Assembly (NCBI RefSeq): GCF_000208745.1
Contig: NC_030857.1
Span: 1,306,188 to 1,370,187, forward strand
Source: Theobroma cacao
Lineage: Eukaryota > Streptophyta > Magnoliopsida > Malvales > Malvaceae
Reading direction: 5' to 3'
Length of the DNA stretch: 64,000 nucleotides
The notes below the pieces were generated by a model that worked only from the letters and a program-made list of their open reading frames with translations, did no database searches and had not been told where the DNA came from. Positions 12,050 through 25,695 of the stretch are shown here, in pieces (positions within the stretch are counted from its first letter, which is position 1; the number at the start of each line of letters is the position of its first letter). A program made the translations under genes and the position numbers.

Positions 12050-12445
12050 TTGACACTTCTAATTAGTTGGTCCTCTCTGCTCATACCATGCATCACTTGA
12101 TGAGATGAGTGGAGGGAGTATTTGTAATTTGGATTAAATATACTTTTCTTGGAGTCCCATATTTACTATACTTACTAATATAAATTAAAACTCTTTAGCT
12201 ATATATGTTATAATTTTTTAGGACAGTTTTTGTCCCTACTAACAAGCATACATCATATATGTGACATTACTAGCATTCATACAGACATGCCGGCCATCTT
12301 GCATCAGATTGGATCATTCTTCTTATAAGGGTGAAAGAAAAACATTCACTTAAGCATATATGGTGTTGGATAACACTGCTATCAGGAATATTATTACTCT
12401 GTCTACATAACTTTAAGGGTTTTGCTGCAATAGTAGAGATGATGA
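12050..12445. other. Convergent 3' flanks of DUF4408-1 and the defensin
   Basis: A 396-base spacer between a plus-strand and a minus-strand gene that end facing each other. Nothing coding is seen; it should contain both 3'UTRs. Confidence 0.5.
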
Positions 12446-12812
12446 TCAACATCTGAAGTAGCAGAAACATGCAAATCCTAAAAATTGGCGATGACAGGCT
12501 CCTTGAAGGGCACCTTCCGAGCTCCTGCATCGAAGGTCGCAATTGCCAGAGTTCCCACAAAAACCTGACCAAGTTAAACTCCGCCTCTGGCAAATTTGTG
12601 CTTCCACTAATAGCATGATATCTGCATTCCACAATTCGTTCAAGTTAAGCTGGTATTATAAGTACATAGAAAAAAGAATTCTGAAAGTAGCTAGGAATAA
12701 ATTAAAGAGGTGACGGACTACAAAGATAGTGATCAATACCAGAGTAAACCAGGAGGAGGAAAAAGAGGAAAAGAAAGGTATAGGCTGGTAGACGACCAAA
12801 TGACTTAGCCAT
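12446..12812 (-). CDS. Plant defensin (gamma-thionin) precursor
   Basis: A small secreted antimicrobial-type peptide, built from two exons: 12812-12740 (73 nt) and 12621-12446 (176 nt). The junction splits one Asp codon (G|AT), the donor is GTATTG and the acceptor GAATGCAG. The product is 82 residues. Residues 1-24 form a signal peptide with a run of Leu and Phe. The mature part has eight cysteines spaced C-x10-C-x5-C-x3-C-x10-C-x8-C-x1-C-x3-C, which is the plant defensin signature, including a GxC...CxC gamma-core. The single intron falls near the end of the signal peptide, as in other defensin genes. Target and expression cannot be read from the sequence. Because it is split over two short exons it is easy to miss. 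Confidence 0.92.
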
Positions 12813-15800
12813 ATCTGTCAATCTTTCTGATATCTGAAAATGGAAGTAGAGCTATGGAGCAGTCATTTACACGCAACTGACATTTATCTTTATCACGGAC
12901 AGGTGGATCAATTTCCTTTCCACCGATCACGGTATGCTCCAGAAGGAAAAAACAAGAAAACAATGTTGGGAAGTAGTGTCATCTTTATCTGAAAAACATG
13001 ATATACATTGAACATGCATAGCATATTTGGCTTCAAACAGAGTTCAAATCCAAGTTGTGCTCGTCACTCTCTTCTGGAACAACTTGAAATTCTTAGTTGG
13101 TGATGAAAGGTATGAAAGAGCGGTGAGTTCTTTGATCTTTCGCAACTGCTGTTTACAAGGATGCATTATGGAAAATAGTTTGGCCCAAATAGACGTTCCT
13201 CCTCTGACCTTAGGGCCTGCTCTTTGTAAGGAGTAAGCCCAAAGCTTTTTCCCAGGTTGATCTACTCCCTTAAGAGATCCAACTGACCTGCGGGGTTAGC
13301 CTAGTTTCCTGAAGATTTCTTTCCTTTTCTTAATGGAATTTGACTGCCTGAAGAAATTCTGATAAGCCATAAATCAGGGTCTTTAGCCCGGATAGCTGAT
13401 AACCAGGCATTTAACAAGTTAAACCTGGTTATATATGGAATGAAATCATGAACCTTATCTCCCATTTTACTTATAGATCGTTTTATCAGAAAATTCTTGT
13501 TCTTTAGCCATATATATAAAACCAAATGATAATACTATTTGACTGCTCATTTGACTCGTTTGTGAACTAAACTCATTTCCATTTTCAGCTAGATGTGCAT
13601 TTTTTCTCCAGGAGGAAATATAATATGTTATCATCTCTGTAGGTCGGTGGGAATTTGGTACATGGAAAATAAATATATAATAGCTGGAACTAAAGTTCAA
13701 GAAGTAGGATTCTTTCATACATCCCTGACCATACATAGTTCTTGCTTTTTGTACTGCCCAACCATCTCTTAATCCTCTTCCCACAATCTGTATATTTTAA
13801 ATTATTTTTTACACCCCTTAATCGCAGGCAATCAAATTCAAAAATCCAATTGAAACCCTTCCTGTATGCACTCTGCCAAGTGCCAACATTCTTTCCCAAA
13901 GCTAAACCTGCATATGGATGAAAAGTTGTTGAAACTTGGACTTTCAAGATTTTCACCAAACAAGTACTCCATCCTCTCCGATGAACATTATCATCGAATC
14001 AACCACTCTGAATTCAGACCTTTTCCAGCAAGAAAGTTCAGTTGGTTTTGATTTGTTTTCCATCTTAGCCTTGAAAGCTATGATAAATTGACTTTTTTGT
14101 TTTACCAGGGTCATGAACAATAATTCTGGTTTCTAGAGAAAAGTGGCTTTCATTCCCCTCTTTTTTAAACCAGTATTTTCCACCACTAAAGCCTTTTTGT
14201 TCTTTTTTTTCGGCTTTCCAGTCTTGCTTTAAGGATAATCTAATGAATTGAGCTTTTTATATTAAAGTCGGAAGAAGACAGCATAAATTATAGAGGAATT
14301 GAGTTAAGAGGATCCCTTATATTCATCTGATGAAGCAAAGCAAAATCCCAGCGCCGAATCTTGAGTCAGATTGTCTCCCTAGTGGATACAACACAATGAC
14401 ACCTTGAATTATAATTTTTATCCATCTTTTTAATCTCTATACCAAGGGATGAAATCTAGGATGACAGATAGTTGAAACGTTTTACCTCTGAAAACCTATG
14501 CATTTTGATTTTTGGGTACTTGACAAATTTGGGAAACCATTGATTTCTTAAGATCTGAGAGTCTGAGTTGGTAGCTAGAGAGCATGATAGAGGAAATGGA
14601 TCACTTGCGTATGTATATGCCAGTCTCGATTCCTTCCTTTGTCACTCCCTTTCTACACAATTGACACCTTAACTAGCAACCATATGCAAAAGCATGAAGT
14701 TTAGATTTAAAACCACAGCAACACTTGAATTTCTGACGTCAAATCATGTAGCCTAAAAACAATGCAAACGTGTCAACCGGGGTCAAAAAGTCAGGAAGCT
14801 GCGTTATTGTTGATGGGTCTTAAGCAAAAGTAGAAACTCTACTACTCCAACAATTCGTGGGTGCATTCAACGCAGCTTTCACCGGGTGGAGACCTCGTAC
14901 ACACAATAGTTTCTTTCTTTTCTTCTTTTTCCAAAGTTGTGAATGATGGTAGACATGGATACTGTAAAAGATGATAGCAGCAAACACAGATTTGTTCTCA
15001 CAATTCGTGCCCCTTGAAAATTTAAGGGACTTTGATCTTATTCATGCTGTTACAGATGAAGTGCTTTCATTTATTTCTCTTCTCTTTTCTAGTGAACCAA
15101 TCTAAAGTAACAGAACCAGAAGAATTTTTCTTAATAGTTTGTCTCGAAAGATAGTTTCCTTAGTATATAAGGGGAAAAGATCAAATAAAGTGTTTGCAGC
15201 AGATTCAGCAATAGCAGAATAAGTATAGTAATGCATGAATATAGACAGGGAAAAAAGAAAGATGGATCGCCTTGTTCTTATCCAATACTCTAGGCTTCAA
15301 TCGAAACCAGTCATTGCATTTTAAAAATCTCCAACCCTTTTTCTTGTAAAAGGGTGCGAAGCCTTGAAATCGACTCAAAGTCTTAATATATTTCGGATAA
15401 GATTTCATCGATCGACCAATTTGGTATCTGGGGAATAATCTATTTTGTGTACTGCTATGGCATGACATTGCTTTAAACAGGGACATGAATATAACGTTTT
15501 ATAGTTAAAATAACTCAACTAGGTAGCTTGATGGTGAATATAAACAGAATGATATCCATGGCTGCTATATATCTATTGCTTTAATACAAGTTAAGAACAT
15601 CTAAACAAAATCAACCAGGATACGACAATAACTCAAAACAGAAACATCAAAACAACAGGTGAGCAAGAACCAATCTAATCCAATTATGGAGCGACTTGAA
15701 TCCCAATTTCAGGGCAGAAGTTTGTTTATTCATTTTCTGGCTGGTGTGCCTTGAAAGGAGGCAAGAGAGGGGCCCCGGGTAAATAAATTTTTGTTGAAGA

Positions 15801-18800
15801 CTATGTACAAATTGGCTAGCAAGTCATTCTTTAGAAAATTGTGATAAAAAATGTGAATGCATTGCTTGTAACTATATGTGGACTTTCAATTCCTTGACTC
15901 TGGAGTCAAAGCATTGAGCTCAGCCTTTGCAAGTTGATACACTTAACTTGTGGACAGGTCTTAGGTTTTATTCCCGTGAAAAGTACCAAACCCAATAAAG
16001 AGTTTTACCAATTTTACGGACATGGGGAGCTTTGGTATATTTTCAATCGATTCTTAACAAAAATTTGGCTTGTCTATTAGTTAATCTCTAAGCCTGTTAA
16101 AACAGGACCAGATTGTTCTCTTATTAGAATAATTAGTGAGATGACTGTTGCCAGTGGCAGGCATCATGATTTCCACTGAACCCTCTGGAAATGTGGGCAA
16201 AGTGTGGTAGGAAAAAGGTTGTAGCATGTGATAAGATGGGTCGGCAGAATCAAAATAAAACCCCGGAGCGATACCATAACCTATTGATTTCTGGGACCCA
16301 TCTGGATGTAAACGCAGCCTTTTTTTCCAAGGAAAACTAAAAGTTTTTAACAATCAAACATCACCCTTTACCTAATCTTAATCACTCAATTAATCATGAA
16401 GCCAAAAGGTTAATTACTGATCATCCTTTTTGCTTTCTGAAATAACTAATCTGCTATTCCTTCCCCATGGCCTGCCAATGTCCTAATGCAGAAAAGCAGA
16501 TAACAGCAGACGTGTACTTTCTTCAAAGCCGACTGTTTCTCAAGGAATTGCAAGGCTTTTCCCTTTAAGTTTTGCAGGAAGCCAACAAGCAATTTGCATA
16601 AGTTCTTAATACCTCTAATCAAATTTGTCGTGCTTTCGATGAATATACACGAAAAATTATCGATTTGAACCTGAATTCAAAGATTATAACACGAACAAAT
16701 TTAATATTCTCTCTGTCTCAAATTTATCATATTTTTTATTTTTATTGATGAAAACTGAATCAATTATGACAAATTAATTGAGAGAGAAAAAATAAAGAAA
16801 ACCAATGGTCCCCTTCCTCTTGCCTAATTGGAATTTGAAACAGGTGCAAACAAAATTTTCGACATTAAATTATTCATTAAAGCACCTCTCTATTTTTATT
16901 TAAGAGGACACTTGATTTCACATTGCCCCCCTTGACTTGACATGCCACATTTGAATTAATCTTTAGAATTATCCTCCGGGTTATTGCTTTTTTTGACAGT
17001 TTAACTAAGATAATATAAAATCAAATGGTTCTTGATTACCATTTAGTCATCAAATTGCTAAAGGTTATTGGTTTAGATCACTAGTAGAATCAACATCAGC
17101 TGGTCAATCAGAGAATTAACAAAATAAAACAAGAAAGAAAACGTTAAACTTGATTAGGAACAGAGGGTTAAAAGTCTTGAAAGAGAAGGAGTGTGGAAAG
17201 TTCAAGTGACATGCACTAGCATTAAGAATTAACATTGTTCTTATCCTCCACCAAAGATCTTGACCCTGTGTGGAGTCTCCCTCTCTGTCATCGCGTTGTT
17301 TGTCCTGGCTTGACTACTCAAGCAACGAAATCTTCTGAATTCTTCTGGTTTTGTTAGTCTCAATAATAATATAAAGCTATACATGATTAACACCACTTTA
17401 TGTGGAAATTCACTCTGAAATTCTTTCCTGACTGAACTACTATAGTATACGAAAATTTAACCATTAAATGTTGGGGAAAAGGTTGAGTGGGCGTGTCTGA
17501 CTGGGTTGCCCCGATACCTAATCTCACGGTTGGCAGCGTCTGGCATTGACCAGAGCTGAAGTTTGAAGTGTGCGATCATTTCCTACAGAAGGAAAAACTG
17601 CAGTTTTTTTTGTTTACCTTAGCTTTTGTCAGGTTGCTTTCGTACAGTTGCTTCAGGCCTCACGTGATAGAACCTCCTTTCTGGTTCCCTGCTTCAACTC
17701 TTTACTTGGTCATGCCTTCTCGAAGGAAACCGCGCGTGATCTTCAAACCAAACCTTTTGCCTTGCTTGTGGGGGAGAGAGAGAGGGGGGGTGCTTCACTT
17801 TTCTGAGAGAGTGAGAGCCTTGAACCAATCAATGTTTCATCGATTTCATCACCTTCCACGACCAAACCACGAGTTTACATATGCCTGCTTCGGCCTGTTT
17901 TCATTGAGAGTCTTCCCATTTGATCAGAACTCATGATTTTCCCATGCAAAAAGCTCGATGGGATGTAGAATTTTTCACGCTTAGGATGAGCTTTCATTTG
18001 CCTTTCCCTTTTCCTTTCGGTTCGCACCTCATTAATTCGAATGTGATAACCTAAACCTACACAAAAGTTGAGTTCAGAACTCTTCCATGACTACCTTTTT
18101 CCCCCCGTCTCCTTTTCTCGAGAAAATGATTATGGCCAACTGAGATTCCTGATAGGCTAAGGGTGTTGATCAGTTTCTCGAGCTTTTCGAATGTACCTGT
18201 GATACATTGCCAATTCTGAAAACAAAGTTAGCCCATGTGATGAATTTTATATACAATCAGCTGCTAATTACTCATAATTTAATAGAATCATGATCACCAA
18301 TCAGGATTAAATATCTTTAGGTTCTCCAATCCCCATAATCCGGATCAAAACGTGAAAGATTAAGGAGTAAGAGTAAATCATTCCAAAACAATGAGAATTT
18401 TGTATGATAACCACAGGGAATAAAGTTAAAGCTCCAGGATCAAAACCCACACCACACATTCATCTGCTGGTCACTATCAATCAATTCCAGGATGTCTGCA
18501 ATCAATTAGACAACCAGTCTCCATTTTCCATACTGCAAAGCAGCAAAAAGTTTCCCAAAAACTATTTGTCTTGTTGGAATAATATGCAGGAAATTTGGAC
18601 TTTCTTTAGGTTTCCTCCAAAACTTCTTGATTTTTGAGGTTGAAACTATGATTAAAGGATTCACTGTCCAGGAAGCCAAATTGCTTTATTGCTTTTGATA
18701 TATAATTATGTTGGAAAATAAGGAAACTGAAATTGGGAACAAGAGTTGAATGAAAGTTAGGAGCACATCCCACTCTTAGTTATTATGCTGGTAAAAAATT

Positions 18801-19459
18801 CAAAGACTTAAAGCAGTTGAAAACTTTTTCCTCAACATGCATAATTAAATAATACTATGTGCAACTGTATTTTTTGAGAATCCCTTCGAATTCAATGCAA
18901 ATTTGCAGCTATATCAAACAACAAGTTGCAGATGAATACCATTCTTTCCCATCCCAAAAATATTAGTAATTAGAATAAAATACTTCACACGTTCCCAACA
19001 GTATAATGCTAATTAAACTTGTCAAAATTAGTAATATTTTTATACATCATCACTAAATTATAAATTGTCACTTCATAAATATATAAAAATAAAAAATTAA
19101 AAATCTTGAAATTTGTTAACGAAATCATGATATCTAATTCGTTGATAATGTATAGAATATAAACCGATTTATTTATCCTATATCATCAATTTAATACCCC
19201 CGATTAATGCTTTTCCGAAAATGTTGATAAGCAAAACCAAATTAAACCTAAGCTTGGTGCACAAAAAAATTTCAGAATATATATGTTGTTGGGTAGGGCT
19301 TAATTTTGTAAACTAAGGTTACAGTGGGTCATTAGGAAATGTATAATAAATACATTTCTTATGATTTATTAATTCTCATATAGTTTAAAAAAAATAAAAA
19401 AAGAAGAAGAAGAAACAAAGAAAGCTGAAAGGTGAAAGGAGGTCCCACTAGTATACTTT
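12813..19459. other. Long intergenic region without a supported gene
   Basis: Over 6.6 kb with only isolated open frames (for example 13467-13959, 15205-15486, 16081-16353 and 17568-17936). None shows a family motif, a plausible neighbouring exon or a convincing start. No tRNA or rRNA pattern was noticed. The part near 12830-13000 is the promoter side of the defensin. A non-coding RNA could be present, but I have no evidence for one. Confidence 0.45.
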
Positions 19460-19727
19460 TCTAATGGGAGAGATAGACATGCGACACCGCGAGAAAAAGC
19501 ACTGGACCCGTTCGAGCCCGTCCGTTTGCCTGTGGTGTCTGCCTGCAGACTGCGCACCACCTAACCTAACTCAACCCCCATCACAGCCGTTCCCCCCCAC
19601 GTGTGGGCCTGCCCCATGGTTCACCCCAAGTTCCTTCAGGTTTACTCGCTCTCCATGCCTATATAATTATTCAATAATCATTTCATTTCCCTTTAAATTT
19701 TTTAATGAAAAAGCATGGGACCATGTG

Positions 19728-19735
19728 TATATAAA
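19728..19735 (+). promoter_or_regulatory. TATA box of the second DUF4408 gene
   Basis: TATATAAA in the context GTGTATATAAACCCC, about 175 bases before the ATG at 19910. This would leave a leader of roughly 145 bases. A weaker TATA-like stretch lies near 19660. Confidence 0.6.
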
Positions 19736-19909
19736 CCCCTTCGAATCTATTCAATGCATCAGTTTCCGAAGCACCGTACCAAGAATTATTAAGTATACGA
19801 CTGCTACCAGCTTCCAACTCTGTTTTTCTTTCTGTTTAATATCCTTCGAAAGCAACCTTAAACCTTCTCCTTTCGTTTCCTATTCCTTCATTGTCTTGTT
19901 GAGCAAGGC

Positions 19910-20776
19910 ATGGCTTCCTCTGAATTTGATAACGTTAAGGCAGAGAAAGAAGATGCTGTATGGAGATACAACATGGAGAGGAAGCTGAGGATGGGTCTTC
20001 GATTATGCGGGTTTTGTTTGGCTTTGTTTTTGCTGTTGTGGTCATGGTTCCCCACGTTGATTCCTGATACAGTCGAGGTTGCCGGACTCTATCGCCGCCG
20101 TTTCGTCTCCACCTTTAACAAGCCTCTTGTCACTTTCATCCTTGTAAACATCATCATCCTTGCTGTTTATATTTTGTCTAGCCAGAAACAGTCCCAGAAA
20201 CAAACCAGCTGCCCCGACCTCTACGACGAGTACGTCGGCTCTAGCCGGAGTAACCCCACGTCCATCGTCGCCACCGCCAACGCCGCCACCTACAACTCTC
20301 CGGTTGAGGAGGAGACCATAGTTGACAAGCAAATCGTCCTGGTAGAAAATGCGCTTGCTCTTTCCCATGTAAAGCAGCAACGTACGACAGTCGACACAGT
20401 TACAGAAACAAAACGTTCCCTTTCACCAGTTAAACAAACTACGATGTTCCGTACAGCAGTGAAAAAGACAAAGCCTGCCGTTTCTTCGACCACTGAAGCC
20501 AAGACAGAGGAGTACCGAAGAACTCGATCAATGGTCTCAGAATCTCGAACCCAATTACCCCGGGAGTTTCTGAGATCCGACACAGCTATCAGCAGGCAGC
20601 TGGTGGTTTCAGTCAGAGACCCGCCGAGGAAATCAATGGATGAGATGAGCAGCGAAGAGTTTCGGTCGATAGTAGATAGTTTCATTGCTGACAGAAAGAG
20701 AACTCTGATGCAGGAAAACACTGCTCATTACACTAGGAGGAAAGAAAAGTGCATGTCTATCGTGGTCAAGAACTAG
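19910..20776 (+). CDS. DUF4408-type membrane protein, second copy
   Basis: A 288-residue intronless protein, start GGCATGGCTTCC. A charged N-terminus leads into a hydrophobic segment (about residues 31-50) ending in WSWFPTLIP, which is typical of DUF4408. An amphipathic stretch and a second hydrophobic segment (73-92) ending in SSQKQ follow. The long Ser/Thr/Lys-rich middle looks disordered. The C-terminus VVSVRDPPRKSMDEMSSEEF followed by FIADRK matches the DUF761-like tail. It is a diverged paralogue of the protein at 11414, sharing both the membrane region and the tail. The biochemical role of the family is not known to me. The open frames on the opposite strand (20042-20721) are shadows. 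Confidence 0.85.
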   Translation: MASSEFDNVKAEKEDAVWRYNMERKLRMGLRLCGFCLALFLLLWSWFPTLIPDTVEVAGLYRRRFVSTFNKPLVTFILVNIIILAVYILSSQKQSQKQTSCPDLYDEYVGSSRSNPTSIVATANAATYNSPVEEETIVDKQIVLVENALALSHVKQQRTTVDTVTETKRSLSPVKQTTMFRTAVKKTKPAVSSTTEAKTEEYRRTRSMVSESRTQLPREFLRSDTAISRQLVVSVRDPPRKSMDEMSSEEFRSIVDSFIADRKRTLMQENTAHYTRRKEKCMSIVVKN

Positions 20777-23280
20777 GAATTTGTTATGGAGATTAGAGTA
20801 AACTTAGTGAGTTAAATTCTGAAAATCTATCTCCATTTTCAGAATTATTAGGTTTTCGGGACAGATATTAATTACTGTCTGGGATTGTACAGTGATAAAA
20901 ATTTCCCTGGTTTTGTGGGAGTAGAAATTAAGACAAGTTATATGCGATCTAGTGCAGTTTTTTTTATGTTTTTTTCCTCTTTTTTTTTGTCTTTTTATTG
21001 CCTGTTGCCTTAATCTTTGAATTGGACATCCGTTTTAAGTGCTCTGTGAATCTATGGTGTTCCTGCTTTGCTGAGTTCAGTTGACTCTGAATCATATGCA
21101 ATTCTGGTTTTATTCTTTTTTTGGGGTTTTCGGACAAGCAAGTGTTTATCAAAGGCCTTAAAATACGAACTAGAAAACACGGCAATTCAGGGACAACAAA
21201 GCTCCTGAAGTCCTGCTGGCTGGGCTGCTTTTGGTTGGGTGTACAGATTTTGGAATATTTGGGTTTTCCTTTTCAGAAAGAAAAAGAGACTATGATTATT
21301 CCATTTTCTGTTTGTTTTTTACTGACAGGAGAAACCATTTCGACTCCTTTAAAACTTCCTTTTACATCCATGGCAATGTCTTCAGCTTCATGCAAGTTTA
21401 ACTGGAGGAATCATTCCATTTGTTAATTTGAATTATGTTTCGATTTTCCTATGGCCTTCCATTCTTCACGATTATGAAATCGATATGCATTCCAGTTTCA
21501 GTTACCATATCATTTTCTTGGGGTCCACCAACTTCCAGTTTTGATTCTTCTTCCAGCTCGTGTTTTGACCGTTTCTTTTTCTCTTTGCCTAATCAAAACC
21601 CCAAAGACCCAAAGGTACAATGATGAAAGGCCAACAACAGTGTAAAAATGCTACGAGAAAATCTCTAGTACATTGAAAGAGCAAAAAGGGGTGGGCATAT
21701 GCTTCATGAATACCCAATCATGAAAATGACACTGTTATTCTGATTATAATATTCTTTACGCTGCTACTTAAAGTGCATTAAAAGCACTTTACTCCTGCAT
21801 AATGGAGTAATAATTTAGAATGTTTCAGATGGAATTTACTACCAAAAGCTTGAAATCTTCCACGGAAAAGTCAGTAACTTTTGCTCTACTTTGGGCACGC
21901 CCTGTCCCTATAACTAAGCAGCTTTGTCTTAATCCATCTTTAAATTGTGTTTATCATCATTATCTACACTAACTAGTGGGGCTATGAGGAAATTTTAGAT
22001 ACTCCTATAGCCAAAAAAGAGAGGATATTTTTCTGCAATCCCAGACAAAGTTCCCACCACCAGCTTTTCTTTTTTCTTCCTTAATTCTTCATGTTGTCCC
22101 TTGAAGTGACATGCGATAAATTCTTCTTTTAGCAGTTTCTTTTTTCCTGAAAAATTTGAAACCGTTGGGCAGTACAATAATTCAGAGAAGCATTTTTTAT
22201 TTACCTGCCAGGCTGCAAGCTAATCTTTGCAAAAGAAAAACTTGGGTTTGATTTGGTCTTCAGTGCTTGACAAAGGGGACCCATTTTTGAGATAAATAAG
22301 AGGGGTTGGGGTTGAAGCAAATAGTGGTTTGGGCGGTGGCTGCAGGGGAACATTGCCTTTGGAGTGGGGTTGAGGCCTTGTGGGCTGTGGGGTATTGCTA
22401 TATACGTAAGCTTCTTTGTAATGGAGTACCCTGCTTCTTATCCACTTGTTCTGAAAATTCTGCAACAAAAAGGGAAAAAGAGGTTCTTCTTGTTTATTAG
22501 CAATAACCAACATTTCTTCCCCTTTTGTTGTTCCTCAGCTTGTCACTTCCGCCAACGGGTGTATACATAAACATTAAACTTCTCAATTATTTCGCTCCTT
22601 TGCCAGAAGCTCTTTTTTGTTCCGTACAAATGGCACATAGTCTGGGGGGTCCTTAAATAACCCATCAGTAATATTGTGTATGCCACATTTCAGCATGATT
22701 GTTGCTATCTTGGACCATCCCCATCTGCTTCACTTCAGCACCAGCAAATTGACTATATTCTTTAACAATTTAATTCATTCCTTCCTGTTAGTGCCATTCA
22801 AGTACTATAATTGCAGATAAAACTGCGAGCAAAATAACTTGTCAAATCTCATTTCTCTAGATTTTGAGCCTTAGCTGTGAACTTCTATGATTCTGGATCT
22901 TTTGCAAGTTGCAGCTTGTGTCTTGTGAACCTCAGAATATTAGAAACCTCTACCATTGAAATTCCAATACAGTATCTGTCAGAATGGAAAATGGAAGTTT
23001 ACTGTTTCTGCGAAAGTATGCTGCGTGTAACTTTCATGTTATAATCATAGTAATAGTACTGATACCACAATTATAATAAGAAAAAGTGAACGGGTAAACG
23101 AGGGCAAAACAAATCTAAAAATATTTCTTTATATAACACAATAAATTTGTCTTCATGTAGGAGCAATAATGTCCTTGTCTCTGAAGAGTGTCATTTCATG
23201 TCTAAGTCTACTGCTCACTAGCTGTCATATTATCAACAGAGGACCCATCATTTATTTTTCCCATTTTTTCTTTCTTTTTT

Positions 23281-23612
23281 CATGTTCTGAATAAAACCAC
23301 TAGAACTGTCAGTTTTTCTGTACCATATTTCCATGGGCTTTCTGCAACAAGCGGCAGCCATAAAAAGTCTCCTCTGTTGCTCCTTTTTTAAGCTTTAAAT
23401 CTCGATTTCTGATGATGGGTGAGAAGTCATTTTGCTCAATCACTCTTAGTTTCTTAGAAACTTCAACGAGGGAGACCAGACATGGGGTTAGATCACTAGA
23501 TTACATTAAGTCGGTGACAATCAAAAGACGTCTATAAACAAATGAAAAGAAGCATTATTTGATTGGTCAAGTCAACATCATGATCACTAGAATAAGATTT
23601 TTAAGAGAAAGA
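23281..23612 (+). repeat. Dispersed 330-bp repeat, copy A
   Basis: The block from GTTCTGAATAAAACCA through GATTTTTAAGAGAAAG is closely repeated, in the same orientation, at 29167-29496, just upstream of the first P450. Shared landmarks include GAAACTTCAACGAGGGAGAC, TAGATCACTAGATTACATT and GATTGGTCAAGTCAACATCA. No coding frame is conserved. It may be a mobile-element fragment or a duplicated regulatory segment. Confidence 0.8.
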
Positions 23613-25612
23613 AAAACTTAACCCATGTTTGCGACTTAAAATTTTTTAAAGAAAAATTTGTCCCCACGCTTGTTCTTTAGCTTCCAAACTGTACCCAAGT
23701 CTTTATTTATATGTGTTTCTGTTTGGTTAAACCTATTGTATAATTTCATTATTGACTTATTTAATAGCATAATTCCTCCCCAACTCCTAATTTTTTCTTT
23801 CTGCTGGCCTTAGCATACAGTGCAATGTTCAATAAACCATTCCCTTTTAAAAGAAGAAAAAAGGGGGGAGAGAAGAAAATTCATCACCGGTGGACCTGTC
23901 TTTGTCTTTTGTGGACCTTTGCAAAGAAACTGGTGGCATGTGCTTTTAAAATTGGAGAAGCACATTGCTGAAGCAAGTCAACTAGTAGAACCAAAACTAG
24001 CTACAATTCTTGACCTTTTTCTTTTCGGGGTAGTGATTTTTTTCACCTACTTATACCCTTTCCTTCTAAGATTTCGCCATTTAGTACCGTACGTAAATGG
24101 TCCATCAACAATTCAACAAAGTAAATCATGAACGTTAATAGTACATAAAAAGATATATTACCGAAAGAAATATAATTAAAATTTAAATTTAAATTTATTG
24201 TAGTATGGTATATGATTGGAGGGTATGATTAGGTATGAGGTGAGGGGGATCCATTCCATTAATTGTTTTTGCGTGGTTGGAGAGATCGCCGGCTTTTATC
24301 AAATTGAACTGTGGAGAAAAAGGGGTTGGCACTGGGGTTTTGTTGGAATCAATACGCAAGCAGGTGGACAAGATAGGCTATTAAGCTATAAGCTTGCATA
24401 TCACCAAACCACTACCAGCACAAGTGTTCGTAAATCTTTATTTGATATCACAGTTTAAATTAACTTGTAAGGAATTATCTGTTTTGATTTATCAACTCTG
24501 GCAGGTGCTGACAACCTATTATATATTTTTATGCTATCTTAGCTTAGCTCTATGGATATTAAAATGGAGCAAAAAGAAAAATTATGCAGTACATTAATTA
24601 TTTAATATTTTCCGCCATGGTTTTTCCGAGGACATTATCAGTAGCTAGCAAACATGAACAAGAGTATGTGTCATAACTCATGATTGAAGCCGCAATTAAA
24701 ATAAGGCTATGTTACAACCAGGTCTGCTTCTTCTGTACCGACATAACTCCCTAATGTTGCTAAGTGCTCTTCTGAATTTGTATATTAATCATCCTAATCT
24801 TGAATTAACATGATCAAAACCATATAGTTTTTTTATTTTGTAAAGCTTATTATATGTTTGGAATCATAAATCTGGAAGAGTGGATTTGGATTTGGATTTG
24901 GTTTGTTGATATAATTTGTATCGTGACGATGAAAAGCATACACATTGTGAAATAATTAGTTAAGACTCAATATATCTCTATAACATGACAAGATATGGAA
25001 AAAATAAATTTTAATTCAAAAATTCACACAATTATTTCAATTTTATAATTAAATAAGAATACAATGAATTTCTACGAAGAAATGCAAATATGAATGCACC
25101 AGGTCATCAAGCCTGCCATGCATCGTCGTCTCCTATTGCAACCTTTCCTACATCTCATTACCTCGTCCCATCATCAACATGATTCTCTCAACAAAATCCT
25201 TCACAATTCTTCAGATTTTCATCATTCTCTTTTATTTGCTCTTGAATCTCTAACATTTTATCTTTTAGATTTTACATTTTCTCATGTAGATCATCTTGAT
25301 GGGAAGCTTTTGCAGTGGAAGCGCTACAAGCCTGAGTAAGGTTGGTGCACTAGAACATTCGCATCAAATAAAGTTGTAGCAAGCATTATAGTATCAAATC
25401 CATATATGTGAGTGCGAATAATCTTTATCCCCTCAATAGCTTAAGATCAAGCGTGCGAATTAAACTCTAATTGAAACGATAAATCTTCATCATACTTTTA
25501 TGATAATACACACATATAAGTTAAAAATGATATTCATTCATATATTTGAGTAAGAGAAAATAACATTAAAAATAACCATTATCAAAATAAATCAATAAAA
25601 AATTTTATTTTT

Positions 25613-25695
25613 ATAATTAGAGGAAGGGAGATTTGAACTTTATTTTTTAAACACGAGATAATGCACTAATAAATGAACCAAATACTCAAATGTAA
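25613..25695. repeat. Degenerate dispersed motif
   Basis: A block built around 'gatttgaactttattt...ataatgcactaa...aaccaaatactca' resembles 9549-9637 and 36276-36345. The three share the order 'ttgaa/ttcgaa ... atta(t)... c(a)aatactc'. It is probably a short interspersed element or an LTR fragment; I cannot define its ends. Confidence 0.35.

Noticed and set aside
17568..17936. 122-codon open frame on the plus strand
   Set aside because: A competing frame overlaps it, no family motif is visible, and start context and composition look random. Not supported as a gene.
20042..20721. Open frames of 112 and 143 codons on the minus strand
   Set aside because: They lie wholly antisense to the DUF4408 gene at 19910-20776 and reflect its codon composition.
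25094..25339. 81-codon His/Leu-rich frame that might be a retroelement fragment
   Set aside because: No protease, reverse transcriptase or Cys-His box signature and no flanking element ends.
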